Part shown: positions 17,102 to 27,103 of the stretch, piece by piece
Position numbering within the stretch: position 1 is the first letter of the stretch
How the letters are laid out: each line of letters begins with the position of its first letter
NCBI GenBank assembly: GCA_003724185.1
Contig: RHGM01000002.1
Span: 126,804 to 190,803 of the forward strand
From: Porphyrobacter sp. IPPAS B-1204
GTDB lineage: Bacteria > Pseudomonadota > Alphaproteobacteria > Sphingomonadales > Sphingomonadaceae
Direction: 5' to 3'
DNA length: 64,000 nt
Notes under the pieces: model-generated
What the model was told of the DNA's origin: nothing
Database searches by the model: none
What the model saw: the letters and a program-made list of their open reading frames with translations, nothing else
Translations under genes and position numbers: made by a program

Positions 17102-18483
17102 CTAACAAGCTTAAAGCCATCACAGGTGCCCGCACCATTCTGGAAGAAGCGATGCAGTTTCAGGAACTGGGCGATCTTGAGGCGGCTGAGGCACGCTACA
17201 GGATGGTTATCGACGCTGGTTACCGTGTGGCTGACGTGCTGCCGATCCTTGCCGGGATTCTGGGCCAGCGCGGCGCCAATGACGAGGCGATCGATACGTG
17301 GGACCGGCTGCTGTTGATCAGCCCGGCTCATGACGTCGCCCATCACGAAAAGGGCTTGATCTACAGCCGCATGGGGCACTCCGGTCTTGCCATAGCCGCA
17401 CTGGAGGCGAGCTGCGCCGCCAATCCGAACAACCCGGTCAGCGCCAACAACCTCGCCGTTTTGCTGGCGGATGCGGGCCGCAAGCAGGAGGCGCTCGACC
17501 AGTTCCGCCGCGCGCTCGAACTCGAGCCGGGCAATGTCCACATCGAACATCAGATCCGGCGGTTATGTGCTGAGATGGTGCCCTTCTGGCATATTCCGAT
17601 GCTTAACGACATACGGCGTAACGAGGCCTTCGAGGCAGCGATCATAGCGGCCATTGAAACCGTCGGCCCGTCGGCCCGGGTGCTCGATATCGGCACGGGC
17701 AGCGGGTTGCTTTCGATGATGGCTGCGCGTGCCGGGGCGATATCTGTCACAGCTTGTGAGATGGTGCCGGTCATCGCCGACATGGCCCGCGCAATCATCG
17801 CCGACAATGGTTATAGCGACCGTGTCACGGTCCACACCGTACCCTCAACCGAGCTTGCCATCGGAGCGCACCTTGCAGAGCCGGCCGACATTCTTGTCTC
17901 CGAAATCCTGTCGAGCGATCTGTTGACCGAAAAGGTGATCGACACTTTCGAGGATGCCCACTCACGCTTGCTGAAACACGATGCGATTGTCATCCCGCGC
18001 GCCGCGTCAGCGATCGGCTGCCTCGTCGAAAGCCGGGTGCTTGCCGATTACGTGTTCGTGAACGAGGTGTCGGGCTTCGATGTGTCTCGGTTCGGCGCAT
18101 TAGCTGCGCAGAAGCTGCCAATCCACGGCACCATGACGGATTGGAAGCGCCTGTCGCACGATGTCGAACTGCTACGGATTGATCTGACCCACAAGGCCCA
18201 CCCCGCCGATCTCCAGACGCTGAGCATCGCCGTGATGGAGGATGGCATTGCTGCCGGCGTCGTTCAATGGATGCAGGTCGATCTTGCCGAGGGCATCACC
18301 TTCGACAATCATCCTGATAGCTATACCGACGGTGGCTGGTTGCAGGTGCTGCACACCTTCCCCGAACCGATCCCTGTTCGGGCTGGCGACCACCTGAGTA
18401 TTGCGGTTGGCCACGATCGGACCACGCTGATCCTGCGTCCATTGAATGTGGTTGCAGTCGCCGCACAGGTGGATGCTGCCTGA
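17098..18483 (+). CDS. TPR protein with PRMT9-like methyltransferase domain
   Basis: A 461-residue protein with TPR-like repeats at about residues 10-155 (EEAMQFQELGDLEAAEARYR, NNLAVLLADAGRKQEALDQF). A class I methyltransferase like arginine methyltransferases PRMT7/PRMT9 follows. Its signature segments are WHIPMLNDIRRNEAFEAAI, motif I VLDIGTGSGLLSMMAARAGA, acidic post-I CEMVPVIADMA, and a double-Glu loop SEILSSDLLTEK with glutamates nine residues apart. A beta-barrel-like C-terminal half completes it. TPR plus methyltransferase is the layout of eukaryotic PRMT9. The start ATG 17098 follows GGGAGAAC and overlaps the chimera stop. The substrate is unknown; it could be an unrelated bacterial protein methylase that kept the loop. 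Confidence 0.75.
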   Translation: MTNKLKAITGARTILEEAMQFQELGDLEAAEARYRMVIDAGYRVADVLPILAGILGQRGANDEAIDTWDRLLLISPAHDVAHHEKGLIYSRMGHSGLAIAALEASCAANPNNPVSANNLAVLLADAGRKQEALDQFRRALELEPGNVHIEHQIRRLCAEMVPFWHIPMLNDIRRNEAFEAAIIAAIETVGPSARVLDIGTGSGLLSMMAARAGAISVTACEMVPVIADMARAIIADNGYSDRVTVHTVPSTELAIGAHLAEPADILVSEILSSDLLTEKVIDTFEDAHSRLLKHDAIVIPRAASAIGCLVESRVLADYVFVNEVSGFDVSRFGALAAQKLPIHGTMTDWKRLSHDVELLRIDLTHKAHPADLQTLSIAVMEDGIAAGVVQWMQVDLAEGITFDNHPDSYTDGGWLQVLHTFPEPIPVRAGDHLSIAVGHDRTTLILRPLNVVAVAAQVDAA

Positions 18484-18827
18484 CCGCAGGCCGCTCCAAG
18501 TGGCAAGGCCACATTTGGCCAAATCGGCGAATCGCTGCGAGATCCAACTATAGCCGACGTTCGCCTTTCACCCACAAGCGGTCGTGCGCGGGGATGCATC
18601 GCGATCCGGAAAACTGCATGGCGGCTTTTGGCGGAAGTAGACGTCATTGTCGGTGATCGGGAATGACTCGGTCCGGGCCGGCAGGCGACCATGTCCTGAT
18701 CAGTCAGCGGATGCCGGCTTTGCGAGGTGGTTTCCCAAAGCCCGCCAATACAAAATCGACCCCGAAACGGTCATCAACTCCCAACGCGAGGTTTCTCTTG
18801 CTTGGGTATTCAAAGCGGAGGGATTGA
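18484..18827. other. Intergenic between convergent genes
   Basis: No gene supported. A 16-base string ACCCCGAAACGGTCAT (18759-18774) recurs exactly at 26819-26834. A GC-rich segment (18620-18650, GGCGGCTTTTGGCGG) resembles the small dispersed elements common in Sphingomonadales. Confidence 0.35.
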
Positions 18828-18858
18828 CGAGGCGCCAGGCTTGTTGCCCGGCGCCTCG
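18828..18858 (-). terminator. Terminator-like hairpin of katG
   Basis: Perfect nine-base arms CGAGGCGCC (18828-18836) and GGCGCCTCG (18850-18858). The inner GGC/GCC can extend the stem past one mismatch, leaving a TTGTT loop. It lies 14 bases downstream of the katG stop. The tail on the minus strand is not a clean T-run, but the stem is strong. Confidence 0.65.
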
Positions 18859-18871
18859 CAGCGTTCTCGCC

Positions 18872-21133
18872 CTACCGCAGATCAAAGCGGTCGAGCATCA
18901 TCACCTTGTTCCAGGCCTTGGCAAAGTCCTGCGCAAACTTCCCCTCACCGCCTGCAACAGCATAGGTTTCCGCCACCGCGCGCAGTTCCGAGTTCGAACC
19001 CAGCACCAGATCAACCTCGGTCGCGGTCCACTTGAGCGCGCCGGTCTTGCGGTCGCGGCCCTCGTAAATGCCCTTGGTTGCCGCTGGCTTCCATTCATTG
19101 CCCATGTCGAGCAGGTTCACGAAGAAATCGGTGCTGAGCGTGCCGGGACGATCGGTGAAGACCCCGTGCTTTGCCCCGCCGCTGTTGGCGTCGAGCATCC
19201 GCATCCCGGCCAGCAGCACCGTCATTTCCGGAACGGTCAGCCCCAGCGTGTCGGCCTGATCGATCATCATCTGCGTGGGCGTCAGGCGGGCCTTGTCGCT
19301 GGTGAAGTTGCGGAAGGCATCGGCGGCCGGGCGCAACAGTTCGAAGGATGCGACATCGGTGTGGGCCTCGGTCGCATCTGTCCGGCCCGGGGTGAAGGGC
19401 ACGGTTACAGCCTGCCCCGCCGCCTTGGCCGCATCCTCGACAGCAACCACGCCGCCCAGCACGACCAGATCGGCGATCGAGACCTTCTTGGCGCCCGTAC
19501 TGGCGTTGAACTTGGCGGCAACACCTTCGAGCGCCGTCACCACCTTGGCGATGGTGGCGGGGTCATTGATGCCCCAATCCTTCTGGGGGGCAAGCCGAAT
19601 GCGCGCACCGTTGGCACCGCCGCGCATGTCAGTATCGCGGAAAGTGACGGCTGATGCCCATGCGGTGCGCACCAGTTCCGAACGTGACAGACCGGTGGCG
19701 CGGATCGCTTCCTTCAGTCCGGCAACATCGCCCGCTTCGATCATGGCATAATCGGCGCGCGGCAGCGGATCCTGCCAGATCAGATCTTCAGCCGGAACCT
19801 CCGCCCCGACATAGCGCGCCTTGGGACCAAGATCGCGGTGTGTTAGCTTGAACCACGCCCGCGCAAAGGCTGCGTCCATCGCCTTGGGGTCTTTTGCCCA
19901 ACGGCTGGTGATGGCGCCATAGGCCGGATCATAGCGCAGCGCGAGATCGGTGGTGAGCATCACCGGGGCGTGCGTGACATCGGGATCGAAGGCATCGGGG
20001 ACCACCTTCACGTCAGCCGCATTGACCGGCTCCCACTGCTTGGCACCGGCGGGGCTGGTGGTCAGCTTCCATTCGAAACCATACAGGTTGTCGAGATAAT
20101 TGCTGCTCCACTGGACGGGCGTGACCGTCCACGCGCCTTCAAGTCCGCTGGTGGTCGCATCCTTGCCAACGCCGGTGCCGCACTTGTTCTTCCAGCCAAG
20201 GCCCTGCGCCTCGACACCTTCGGCAGCCGGTTCCTTGCCGATGCAGTCCGCCGCCTTGCGGGCGCCGTGCATCTTGCCGATGGTGTGCCCGCCGATGACC
20301 AGCGCGGCGGTTTCCTCGTCATTCATGCCCATCCGCGCAAAGGTGGTGCGGATCTGCTGGGCGGACTTGAGGATGTCGGGATTGCCTTCCGGCCCTTCGG
20401 GATTGACGTAGATCAGACCCATTTCCGACGCAGCGAGCGGCGTGTCGAGGTTGTCTCCCTCGGCGTTGCGCTGCGATGTCAGGAACTTGGTTTCCGGGCC
20501 CCAGTAGACCAGCTCCGGCTCCCACGCGTCGGCGCGGCCACCGGCAAAGCCGTAGGTTGCAAAGCCAGTGTTTTCCAGCGCGACGTTGCCCGAAAGGATG
20601 ATGAGGTCGGACCATGAAAGCGCCGCACCATACTTCTGCTTGACCGGCCACAGCACGCGGCGGGCCTTGTCGAGATTGCCGTTGTCGGGCCAGGAATTGA
20701 GCGGTTCGAACCGGATCTGCCCGCCATCGGAACCGCCGCGGCCGTCGCCCGAACGATAGGTGCCAGCTGAATGCCAGGCGAGGCGGATGAACAGCCCGGC
20801 ATAATTGCCATAGTCAGCCGGCCACCACTCCTGCGAGTCTGTGAGTGCGGTGTTGATGTCCGCCTTCACCGCCTGCAGGTCGAGCTTGGCGAATGCCGCC
20901 GCGTAATCGAAATCTGCCCCGTTGGGATCGGGGTTGTATTCGTTCTGGCGCAGGCGGGTAAGGTCAACCACGTTTGGCCACCAGCCTTGCACGTTGCGCG
21001 GGGCGGCTTCGGTCTGCGGCATAGCAGCGCGGCCCATGCCGGGTTCGTTGAACCCCGGAGGCGTGGCCGCAGCGGTTGTGGCCAGTAGGAGGCTGGAGGA
21101 CAGGAGCAGCAGCCCCTTCATTCTATTTTTCAT
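18872..21133 (-). CDS. katG: Catalase-peroxidase with signal peptide
   Basis: KatG decomposes hydrogen peroxide with heme b. The 753-residue protein has both duplicated peroxidase halves. Distal residues are in [11 protein letters not shown] and the proximal His in [11 protein letters not shown]. The Met-Tyr-Trp adduct is complete: Trp in RLAWH, Tyr in [10 protein letters not shown], Met in RMGMND. Unlike most KatGs it begins with a hydrophobic signal peptide ([20 protein letters not shown], then AAATPPG), indicating a periplasmic enzyme like KatP. I chose ATG 21133 because it starts this signal and has GGGG upstream; a frame to 21196 adds a nonconserved extension. It ends at its own hairpin terminator. 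Confidence 0.95.
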   Translation of the reverse strand: MKNRMKGLLLLSSSLLLATTAAATPPGFNEPGMGRAAMPQTEAAPRNVQGWWPNVVDLTRLRQNEYNPDPNGADFDYAAAFAKLDLQAVKADINTALTDSQEWWPADYGNYAGLFIRLAWHSAGTYRSGDGRGGSDGGQIRFEPLNSWPDNGNLDKARRVLWPVKQKYGAALSWSDLIILSGNVALENTGFATYGFAGGRADAWEPELVYWGPETKFLTSQRNAEGDNLDTPLAASEMGLIYVNPEGPEGNPDILKSAQQIRTTFARMGMNDEETAALVIGGHTIGKMHGARKAADCIGKEPAAEGVEAQGLGWKNKCGTGVGKDATTSGLEGAWTVTPVQWSSNYLDNLYGFEWKLTTSPAGAKQWEPVNAADVKVVPDAFDPDVTHAPVMLTTDLALRYDPAYGAITSRWAKDPKAMDAAFARAWFKLTHRDLGPKARYVGAEVPAEDLIWQDPLPRADYAMIEAGDVAGLKEAIRATGLSRSELVRTAWASAVTFRDTDMRGGANGARIRLAPQKDWGINDPATIAKVVTALEGVAAKFNASTGAKKVSIADLVVLGGVVAVEDAAKAAGQAVTVPFTPGRTDATEAHTDVASFELLRPAADAFRNFTSDKARLTPTQMMIDQADTLGLTVPEMTVLLAGMRMLDANSGGAKHGVFTDRPGTLSTDFFVNLLDMGNEWKPAATKGIYEGRDRKTGALKWTATEVDLVLGSNSELRAVAETYAVAGGEGKFAQDFAKAWNKVMMLDRFDLR

Positions 21134-21196
21134 GGAATAACCCCGTTTGTTTTGATCGTTGGTCGCGCAAAGGCCGGTCATCACGACGCGTGTCAC

Positions 21197-21452
21197 GATC
21201 AGTGAGGCCCTGCGGCGACGGGGCGATTAGGGTAGGTTGCCGCTTCGGGAAAACGGCTTGTCGCGATAACTGTGATGCGGTTTGACGATGATCGCAGTGG
21301 CTAGAGCACGGTCAAACAAGACGTTCAGCTCTTGATTTGAATCCCGTCATGAGCGGTGGCGCAGGAGGCGCTGTTCTACAGTTTCAATCTGGAGCGACAC
21401 GTTCCGAGCGGTTTCCCGTAAGCTTCAAAGCAAGCTCATTTTTTCAGCTGGT
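21197..21452. promoter_or_regulatory. Upstream region of katG
   Basis: About 250 bases upstream of katG without a gene; the katG promoter must lie here. I could not identify a confident -35/-10 pair or an OxyR site. Confidence 0.3.
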
Positions 21453-21746
21453 TCAGACTGCGAGGCGCTTTCGGTGCTTTTCGATTGCGGCAACGACCTC
21501 GCCCGAGAAGGGGAGATGCGTCTTTTCCTGCTCCCACAGCGCGTCAAACCGCCGGACGGTTTACTTTGCCGTCAAGATTACGATGTGGGAGGGCAGCCGC
21601 GCCTTAATCCTCGCCTGCCGGCGCGCGTCGGCCGCGGCAAGAAGGTCGGCCCTCCCCAGCGTCACCTCTACCTCTTCCCCGCGCCGCCGATACTGGACGA
21701 TCCAGCTTTTGGCACGGTTCGGGCAGATGCGCAGCCCGACGCCAAC
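21453..21746 (-). pseudogene. Tyrosine recombinase N-terminal remnant
   Basis: The minus strand encodes VGLRICPNRAKSWIVQYRRR, then the EEVEVTLGRADLLAAADARR strand and helix. This is the arm-binding domain shared with the integrases at 8.7-11.8 kb. A TAG precedes it and a TAA (21561-21563) follows. The same frame then continues with TVRRFDALWEQEKTHLPF to a TGA at 21453. There is no catalytic domain. It marks an older integration or deletion event. Confidence 0.65.
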
Positions 21747-21979
21747 CTAGCGCAACGCTTGAATCAGAACCGCCCGTACCCAACGAGCCAAGATTGGGAT
21801 TCTGCCCTTTTGCGGTCCCGGGCGGGCAAAAAGTCAGTCCGGATTCCCCGGCAGTCAGCATTGATCGCCAATAGGTGCTTTTACAGATTTGGCGTCATTA
21901 AAATACCAACCGTCATTTTCTAACAAATGATACTGTTAGCCCATGGCCTGTCGCCCGGCATCAAAAAAATCTGCAGTGT

Positions 21980-23755
21980 ATGAGCATCCACCAACTGAGC
22001 CGACGCGGCGGCTTTGCCCTCATCGGGCTACTCGCTTTTGCAATCGTTTTTAGTGCTTATGGCATCAACACCATCCGCTTCGGGGGCGAGATGCACCGCG
22101 TCAATCAGCAACTGAATGACTATAACGCGGACATCTTGCCGCCCCCAGAATATCTGGTTGAGTCATATCTTGTGGCAAACCTTGTCACCCGCTCGCCCGC
22201 CAGGGTGGAGGAGTTCAGCAAGAAGCTTGCTGAGCTGAAGCGACTATGGCGTGAGCGTGCAGATCATTGGGAATCTTCTGATCTTGACCCTAGTCTCAAA
22301 GCAGGGATTGCTGAGACTGTTTCTCAAGACGGATCCATCTTCTGGCAGATTGTGGAGACCCGCCTTTTGCCGGCTGCGCGTAAGGGTGACGCAGGGGAAA
22401 TGGCACTGTCTCTTACCGCTCTGGACGAAGTCTATGAACGGCACCGCACTCATATTGACGCGCTTGTCGGCGGCGCGGCGGAACGCCAGAAAGATTTGGC
22501 GGAGAGTGCTTCCCACACGCTTACTGCCATCTTCTTGGGCCTTGGGCTTACGGTGCTGATTGTGTTTTGCGGGATCACTGGTGCGCTTGTGGTGCTCCGC
22601 CAGCGCGTCATTGCACCATTGGCTAGCACCGCTGACACGATGGAGCGTATGGCGCAGGGCGATCTTGAGACTGGCCGGCGCAATCACCACGGCAAAGACG
22701 AGATCGGCACAATGACCCGTGCTATTGAGGTATTCCGTCAGAGCGCCATAGACGCACGTGAGGCTGATGCGGAACGCAGACGGATCGTTGCCGTACTAAG
22801 TGAACGTCTGAGCGCCATGGCTGGAGGCAATCTCGACGAGCCGATCAGCGTCTTCTTTGCTGAGGCCTATAAGGGCATCAGAATGGACTTCAATCAGGCG
22901 CAGGCCACTTTGCGCGAGGTCATCCATTCAGTCGTGAATTCGGCCTACGAAATCCGTCGCAGCGCAACCGAAGTAAACGAGGCTGCTGCAGATCTGTCCG
23001 AACGTACAGCACGTCAGGCGGCGACACTTGAAGAAACGGCTGCGGCACTTCAGCGCACCAACCAAGGCATCCAAGCCGGCTCCGAACTTGCGCAGCAGGT
23101 CAATGCCGAAGTATTGCTGGCCCGCCAGAACGCGACAGAAAACCGCACTCTTGTAGCGAATGCGGCCGAAGCGATGGCGGAGATTGAGGCTTCGTTCCGT
23201 GAGGTCGCCAGCACAACCAATCTGATCCAGAACATCGCCTTCCAAACAAATATTCTTGCCCTTAACGCCGGCGTGGAAGCAACCCGTGCTGGTGAGGCTG
23301 GTAAAGGATTTATCGTGGTCGCGAGCGAAGTTCGCGCGCTGGCGCAGCGCTCGTCTGAGGCAGTCACCGCGATCCAAAAGCTAATGGCGAAGAGCGGCGA
23401 GAGCATCGCCAATGGATCCCAGCAGAGCGACCTTGCACGAGGCAAATTGTCCGGACGCCCTGCGCGCAGGCCAGGTGCACAAGCCGGCTTCGTGCAACGA
23501 AAAAACATCGGTCCGGAAGTTCAAGCAGGCTTCTTGCTGCAAGTGCCGATCTTTACTGATGATGGTATCGGCGAGGATGACGAGCAATGTTTGATGACGA
23601 CTCTTCTTTTCTCTCACGGGAAATCAGGATCGCCCGGCACCTGTCACTGCGTCGGCTTTGACCAACATTGCGGCTCCGTCCCGATAATGTGCGACTTTTT
23701 TTGGCTAATGTTTCGGAACCCATACGTAGTGATGCGTATCCATGGAATTCTGTAA
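21980..23755 (+). CDS. Methyl-accepting chemotaxis protein with replaced C-terminus
   Basis: A transmembrane chemoreceptor. TM1 is at about residues 10-32 and is followed by a periplasmic four-helix sensor region. TM2 is at about 180-205 ([20 protein letters not shown]), then a HAMP domain and signalling coiled coil with the conserved tip ([40 protein letters not shown]). Homology stops at about residue 475 (ESIANGSQQ). The last 115 residues are Cys- and Pro-rich and unlike any MCP return helix. The normal C-terminal helix bundle is therefore missing and replaced by foreign or out-of-frame sequence, making signalling doubtful. A GGDEF gene follows 65 bases later. Confidence 0.85.
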   Translation: MSIHQLSRRGGFALIGLLAFAIVFSAYGINTIRFGGEMHRVNQQLNDYNADILPPPEYLVESYLVANLVTRSPARVEEFSKKLAELKRLWRERADHWESSDLDPSLKAGIAETVSQDGSIFWQIVETRLLPAARKGDAGEMALSLTALDEVYERHRTHIDALVGGAAERQKDLAESASHTLTAIFLGLGLTVLIVFCGITGALVVLRQRVIAPLASTADTMERMAQGDLETGRRNHHGKDEIGTMTRAIEVFRQSAIDAREADAERRRIVAVLSERLSAMAGGNLDEPISVFFAEAYKGIRMDFNQAQATLREVIHSVVNSAYEIRRSATEVNEAAADLSERTARQAATLEETAAALQRTNQGIQAGSELAQQVNAEVLLARQNATENRTLVANAAEAMAEIEASFREVASTTNLIQNIAFQTNILALNAGVEATRAGEAGKGFIVVASEVRALAQRSSEAVTAIQKLMAKSGESIANGSQQSDLARGKLSGRPARRPGAQAGFVQRKNIGPEVQAGFLLQVPIFTDDGIGEDDEQCLMTTLLFSHGKSGSPGTCHCVGFDQHCGSVPIMCDFFWLMFRNPYVVMRIHGIL

Positions 23756-23820
23756 ATACAGCACAAATTAAGCGCCCACAATTAATATAACAGCATAACA
23801 TTCTGCCACACGAGATTGCC

Positions 23821-24927
23821 ATGCGACTTTCATCGGTATTTAAATCCCGCACTTCTGTATCGGACGAATTGAAACCAGATGAGATGAAAGATCATGCTCA
23901 GCCAGTAAATAGCCGGGCGGATTATGCTCGGACTGAGCTTCTTGCGTCAATCAATGACTTCATAGTCAGGCATGATCTGGCAGTAACATCGCAGAATATG
24001 GCAACAATTTCTGGCGCACTGTCGGGCTCGCATCCTGAGCTTGCCGAGGCGTTTGTTGCTCGAGAGATTTCTGGCGATCCTATCGACCAGCGTTGGCTCG
24101 ACACTCTGGCTCGTTTCGATGCCGATGGACATAGCCGCATTGCCGAGATCGAGACCTTGATGGACAAGCTCGAGTATGCGTTGATGCGCTTCTCTCAGAC
24201 TGCGCGGTCCGCTGAAACAGAGACCAGCGACCACCGCGGTGCCATTTTCGTTCACATCGAAGCTCTGGCGGAAAACTCTGAAAACCCCGAAACAGGTTCG
24301 CCCAATCTGGCAGAGGTTCTCGACCTTTCGCGCGCAATGCTAGCGCGGATCGAAGAGATCGAAAACACAATGTCCCGCAGTCAGCGCGAAACCGAGCAAC
24401 TTCGTGAGAGCCTTGCCAAAGCACGCATGGAGGCGGATGTCGATCATCTGACGCGGCTTCCTAATCGCCGCGCTTTCGAGCGGAGACTTGTCTCGGCCAC
24501 CTTAGAGGCGCGCGCAAAGGGCGAGCCGCTCAGCTTGGCGTTCTGCGATGTTGATCATTTTAAAGTCATCAACGACAGGCACGGTCACGATGCGGGCGAC
24601 CGTGTTTTATGTGCACTTGCCGCAACGCTTAATGAACATGCTCGCGACGATTGCTTTGTTGCAAGGCATGGGGGCGAAGAGTTTGTACTCCTTTTGTATG
24701 GACTTGATAAGGAAGCAGCACGATCGCGAGTCGATGCAATTCGTCGCGCACAGGCGCATCGGCGATTGGTCAACCGAGACACAGGACAAGGGTTCGGTCA
24801 GATCACCTTCTCTGCTGGAGTGGCCGAGATAACGGAGTATAGCGACATGCGTAACGCGTTAGCTCGTGCCGACGCCGCGCTTTACCGCGCCAAGAATGAA
24901 GGTCGGAACCGCATCGAGCTCGGCTAG
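23821..24927 (+). CDS. Diguanylate cyclase (GGDEF), cytoplasmic
   Basis: A 368-residue protein expected to make cyclic di-GMP. The N-terminal ~170 residues are helical without membrane segments. A short coiled coil (SRSQRETEQLRESLAKARME) leads into the GGDEF domain from about residue 200 (DHLTRLPNRRAFERRL, FCDVDHFKVINDRHGHDAGD). The active-site loop is intact as RHGGEEF. The product-inhibition site normally reads RxxD five residues before it; here it reads RDDC, so feedback inhibition is probably lost. AT-rich DNA (23756-23820) precedes the start. It may share control with the MCP. Confidence 0.9.
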   Translation: MRLSSVFKSRTSVSDELKPDEMKDHAQPVNSRADYARTELLASINDFIVRHDLAVTSQNMATISGALSGSHPELAEAFVAREISGDPIDQRWLDTLARFDADGHSRIAEIETLMDKLEYALMRFSQTARSAETETSDHRGAIFVHIEALAENSENPETGSPNLAEVLDLSRAMLARIEEIENTMSRSQRETEQLRESLAKARMEADVDHLTRLPNRRAFERRLVSATLEARAKGEPLSLAFCDVDHFKVINDRHGHDAGDRVLCALAATLNEHARDDCFVARHGGEEFVLLLYGLDKEAARSRVDAIRRAQAHRRLVNRDTGQGFGQITFSAGVAEITEYSDMRNALARADAALYRAKNEGRNRIELG

Positions 24928-25232
24928 CGAGTTAGTGCCGACGTCAAGTCGCACGGTGAATTGCTGCTCGTGGTTTGAATGAGGGAACGGCGAGCAGCGC
25001 CGGGCCGTGATCTGGGGCAGTGCACAAGCTACGGGCGCCGCTATGGTAGAGCCTTGTCTGTCATTTCAAAAGTCACCTGAAATGCTGTAGCTGCAGCGCT
25101 CATTCGCTGGATTGCGAGGCCTTTCATTGGCCATCAGCCCCCTCCCCTTCTCTTCGGCTGAATGGTCGGCATCCCCAACGGGCGACGGGGGCTCGATGCT
25201 CCCTGAGCCCGTACGAGTGCGACAGAAGGAAG
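24928..25232. other. Intergenic; G-rich leader plus 22-codon stub
   Basis: No full gene. On the minus strand a G-rich tract (25138-25155, complement of CCCCCTCCCCTTCTC) lies just before an ATG at 25134. This opens a 22-codon frame (MANERPRNPANERCSYSISG, ending TGA 25066). The arrangement matches other plasmid-module genes here, so this may be the start of a gene truncated after a few codons. Confidence 0.35.
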
Positions 25233-25259
25233 GGGGGCCCGGCGAATGCCGGATCCCCC
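25233..25259 (-). terminator. Terminator-like hairpin after the DUF2493 gene
   Basis: Arms GGGGG (25233-25237) and CCCCC (25255-25259) enclose CCGGC-GAAT-GCCGG with a small internal bulge. This gives about ten base pairs with a four-base loop, seven bases past the DUF2493 stop. The minus-strand continuation is pyrimidine-rich (CTTCCTTCTGT). Confidence 0.6.
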
Positions 25260-25265
25260 AAATGC

Positions 25266-26207
25266 TCATCGAGTGTTGCGATTGGTCGCGGTGAAATCGT
25301 CGGCCCGCTGATCGGCGCGGCGCAGAATGTGCAGCGGGACGCCAGCGCTCCGAAGCTTCTGGGCGAGGTTGGCCTGAACCCCCGAGCCTTCGCAGACAAT
25401 CCCCTCTACCGGCTTCAGCGCGACAATCTTGTCATTGCGGATGAATCCGGCGCTGCTGCCCTTCCAGGTTTCAAGCTTGAACTCGACGACCTTGACGCTT
25501 CGCGAGGCTGCCCAGGCGCGTGCAGTAGCATCGCAGCCCTTGTCGCGTGCGGTCGTCACGAGGATCATGTTGGGGATGCGCTTTACGATGTGATCGAGGC
25601 GGTCCCAGATCAGCACTTCGTCGTGCCATTCAGCGCCGCCAGAGAAGGCAACGACCGGGCCTTCTGGCGCATATTGCTCGCGCCGGGTCTTGGCGTGTCC
25701 GGCCAGGTAGTCGCGCGCGTCGATTACCGATGCGGTGAGCTTGCTGGATACCCTGCTGCCCTTGATCGTCGAGAACGGCCTGCCGGTTTCCAATCGATAG
25801 ATTTCGGCCGCGTGGTCGCGCATGCATTCGAGCGCGGCGCGGATGCCCTCGAGCGTCTGGCAGAGCTGTTGTGTTTGCTCGAGCTCGGCCGCGTAGATTT
25901 CCGAGGGATCGAAGTCTCTGGCGAGATCACCGGCGCATTCCTGCATTCTCGTATCGCGCAACACGTCGAACATCGTCTGCATCATGAGCTCGACAGCGGC
26001 GGCCGACTGATGCGCATCCGGCATGTCGGCATTTTCCGGCTCGGCAACGATGCTGAGCTTGGCCATTTCGCTCGTCTCGATGAAGCTGGCGTCATAGTTC
26101 GCGCGCCCGCCGCATGCGAACTCATCAGCGACATCCTGTTCGATCCGCGAAGCACGCATTTCGGCAGCAAGGATACCGAGGTCGGAAAGGCTCGTAATCT
26201 TGGTCAT
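25266..26207 (-). CDS. DUF2493 (SLOG-type) plasmid protein
   Basis: The 313-residue protein has an N-terminal helical region of about 170 residues. A C-terminal DUF2493/YspA-like Rossmann domain follows (VVAFSGGAEWHDEVLIWDRL, ILVTTARDKGCDATARAWA, ALKPVEGIVCEGSGVQANLA), predicted to bind nucleotides or nucleotide sugars. ATG 26207 has GGAGG at ideal spacing; a longer frame to 26477 lacks a site. Members are standard cargo of alphaproteobacterial plasmids beside DUF7007, DUF1173 and strawberry-notch genes, as here. The function is unknown. Confidence 0.82.
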   Translation of the reverse strand: MTKITSLSDLGILAAEMRASRIEQDVADEFACGGRANYDASFIETSEMAKLSIVAEPENADMPDAHQSAAAVELMMQTMFDVLRDTRMQECAGDLARDFDPSEIYAAELEQTQQLCQTLEGIRAALECMRDHAAEIYRLETGRPFSTIKGSRVSSKLTASVIDARDYLAGHAKTRREQYAPEGPVVAFSGGAEWHDEVLIWDRLDHIVKRIPNMILVTTARDKGCDATARAWAASRSVKVVEFKLETWKGSSAGFIRNDKIVALKPVEGIVCEGSGVQANLAQKLRSAGVPLHILRRADQRADDFTATNRNTR

Positions 26208-27103
26208 AAATGCCTCCAGTTGATTGAAATCGTCCCCACCATGGGAACCCGAAAAACCCATCAATCGGAAGGCGTGCAGTCCGGGACGGTGCGCTTGTCG
26301 CGCCGCCGCCAAGCGGGCGCGGTCCTTGACGAGCGCCGAAGACTGATATGTTTCGGCAGGTGTTCCTGTGTGTGTGGAAGAGATGTTCCCGCCCCGGAGC
26401 ACGAGAGACGGGAGGCAGACGAGCCAGCCTGCTGGTCCGCCCGTCCGGCCCGGCGAACGGGTTAACAGCGGGAACACTTCAAATCTTGCGGGGCCGTTTG
26501 GCGAGGCTGGTCGGAGGGCGGATGCTGAATGACCCGCTTGCGCGCCAAGGCGCGCATTACGGCCGGCAATTACCTGCTCTGAAGCAAATTTTTAAGTCTC
26601 ATCGTGCTAATCGCACGACACGACTGCTGAGCGTAAAGGCACACCGCTCCGCTTGTTGTGAACTATGCCCCTGGCCGCCAGTCTGATCATGCCCCGATGA
26701 CTGGCGGCCAACTTCTCTCCGAAAATTGTCGGTTGCTGGCGAAACCCGAGCGCAGCCCAATTTCGCAGGCACAACTGGTACGCCGCATTTCAATGCTGAA
26801 CGAAAGCGGCAGGTTTCCACCCCGAAACGGTCATTTGGCAAGCGCACAGCATCCCCTAAAGCTGATACACAAGGTGAAGCGGCGTCTCTCCGAGACACCA
26901 GGATTGGAAAACAGCTCCGGCAGGAGCCGCGGTCCGGCGCTGGGCCGGTCAGCGGAGTAGAGTGGGATTGCCGAGAATACTGCTGGCTGCTCCAGCGGCC
27001 ACAAGCCTGTTCGGCATCGCCAGAAGCGATCCAGCGCTGCATCCCTTCAAGGTCGCCAGGACGGGTCGTTGCGCGCGGCAGGAGCCCACTTGGGTCATGA
27101 ACC
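26208..27103. other. Long intergenic region, no gene supported
   Basis: Nearly 900 bases without a convincing gene. Long GC frames exist, such as a minus-strand one at 26599-27255, but they are Ser/Arg/Pro-rich and motif-free. A repeat-like string ACCCCGAAACGGTCAT lies at 26819-26834. The segment may be wreckage between DUF2493 and the RES genes. Confidence 0.4.
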
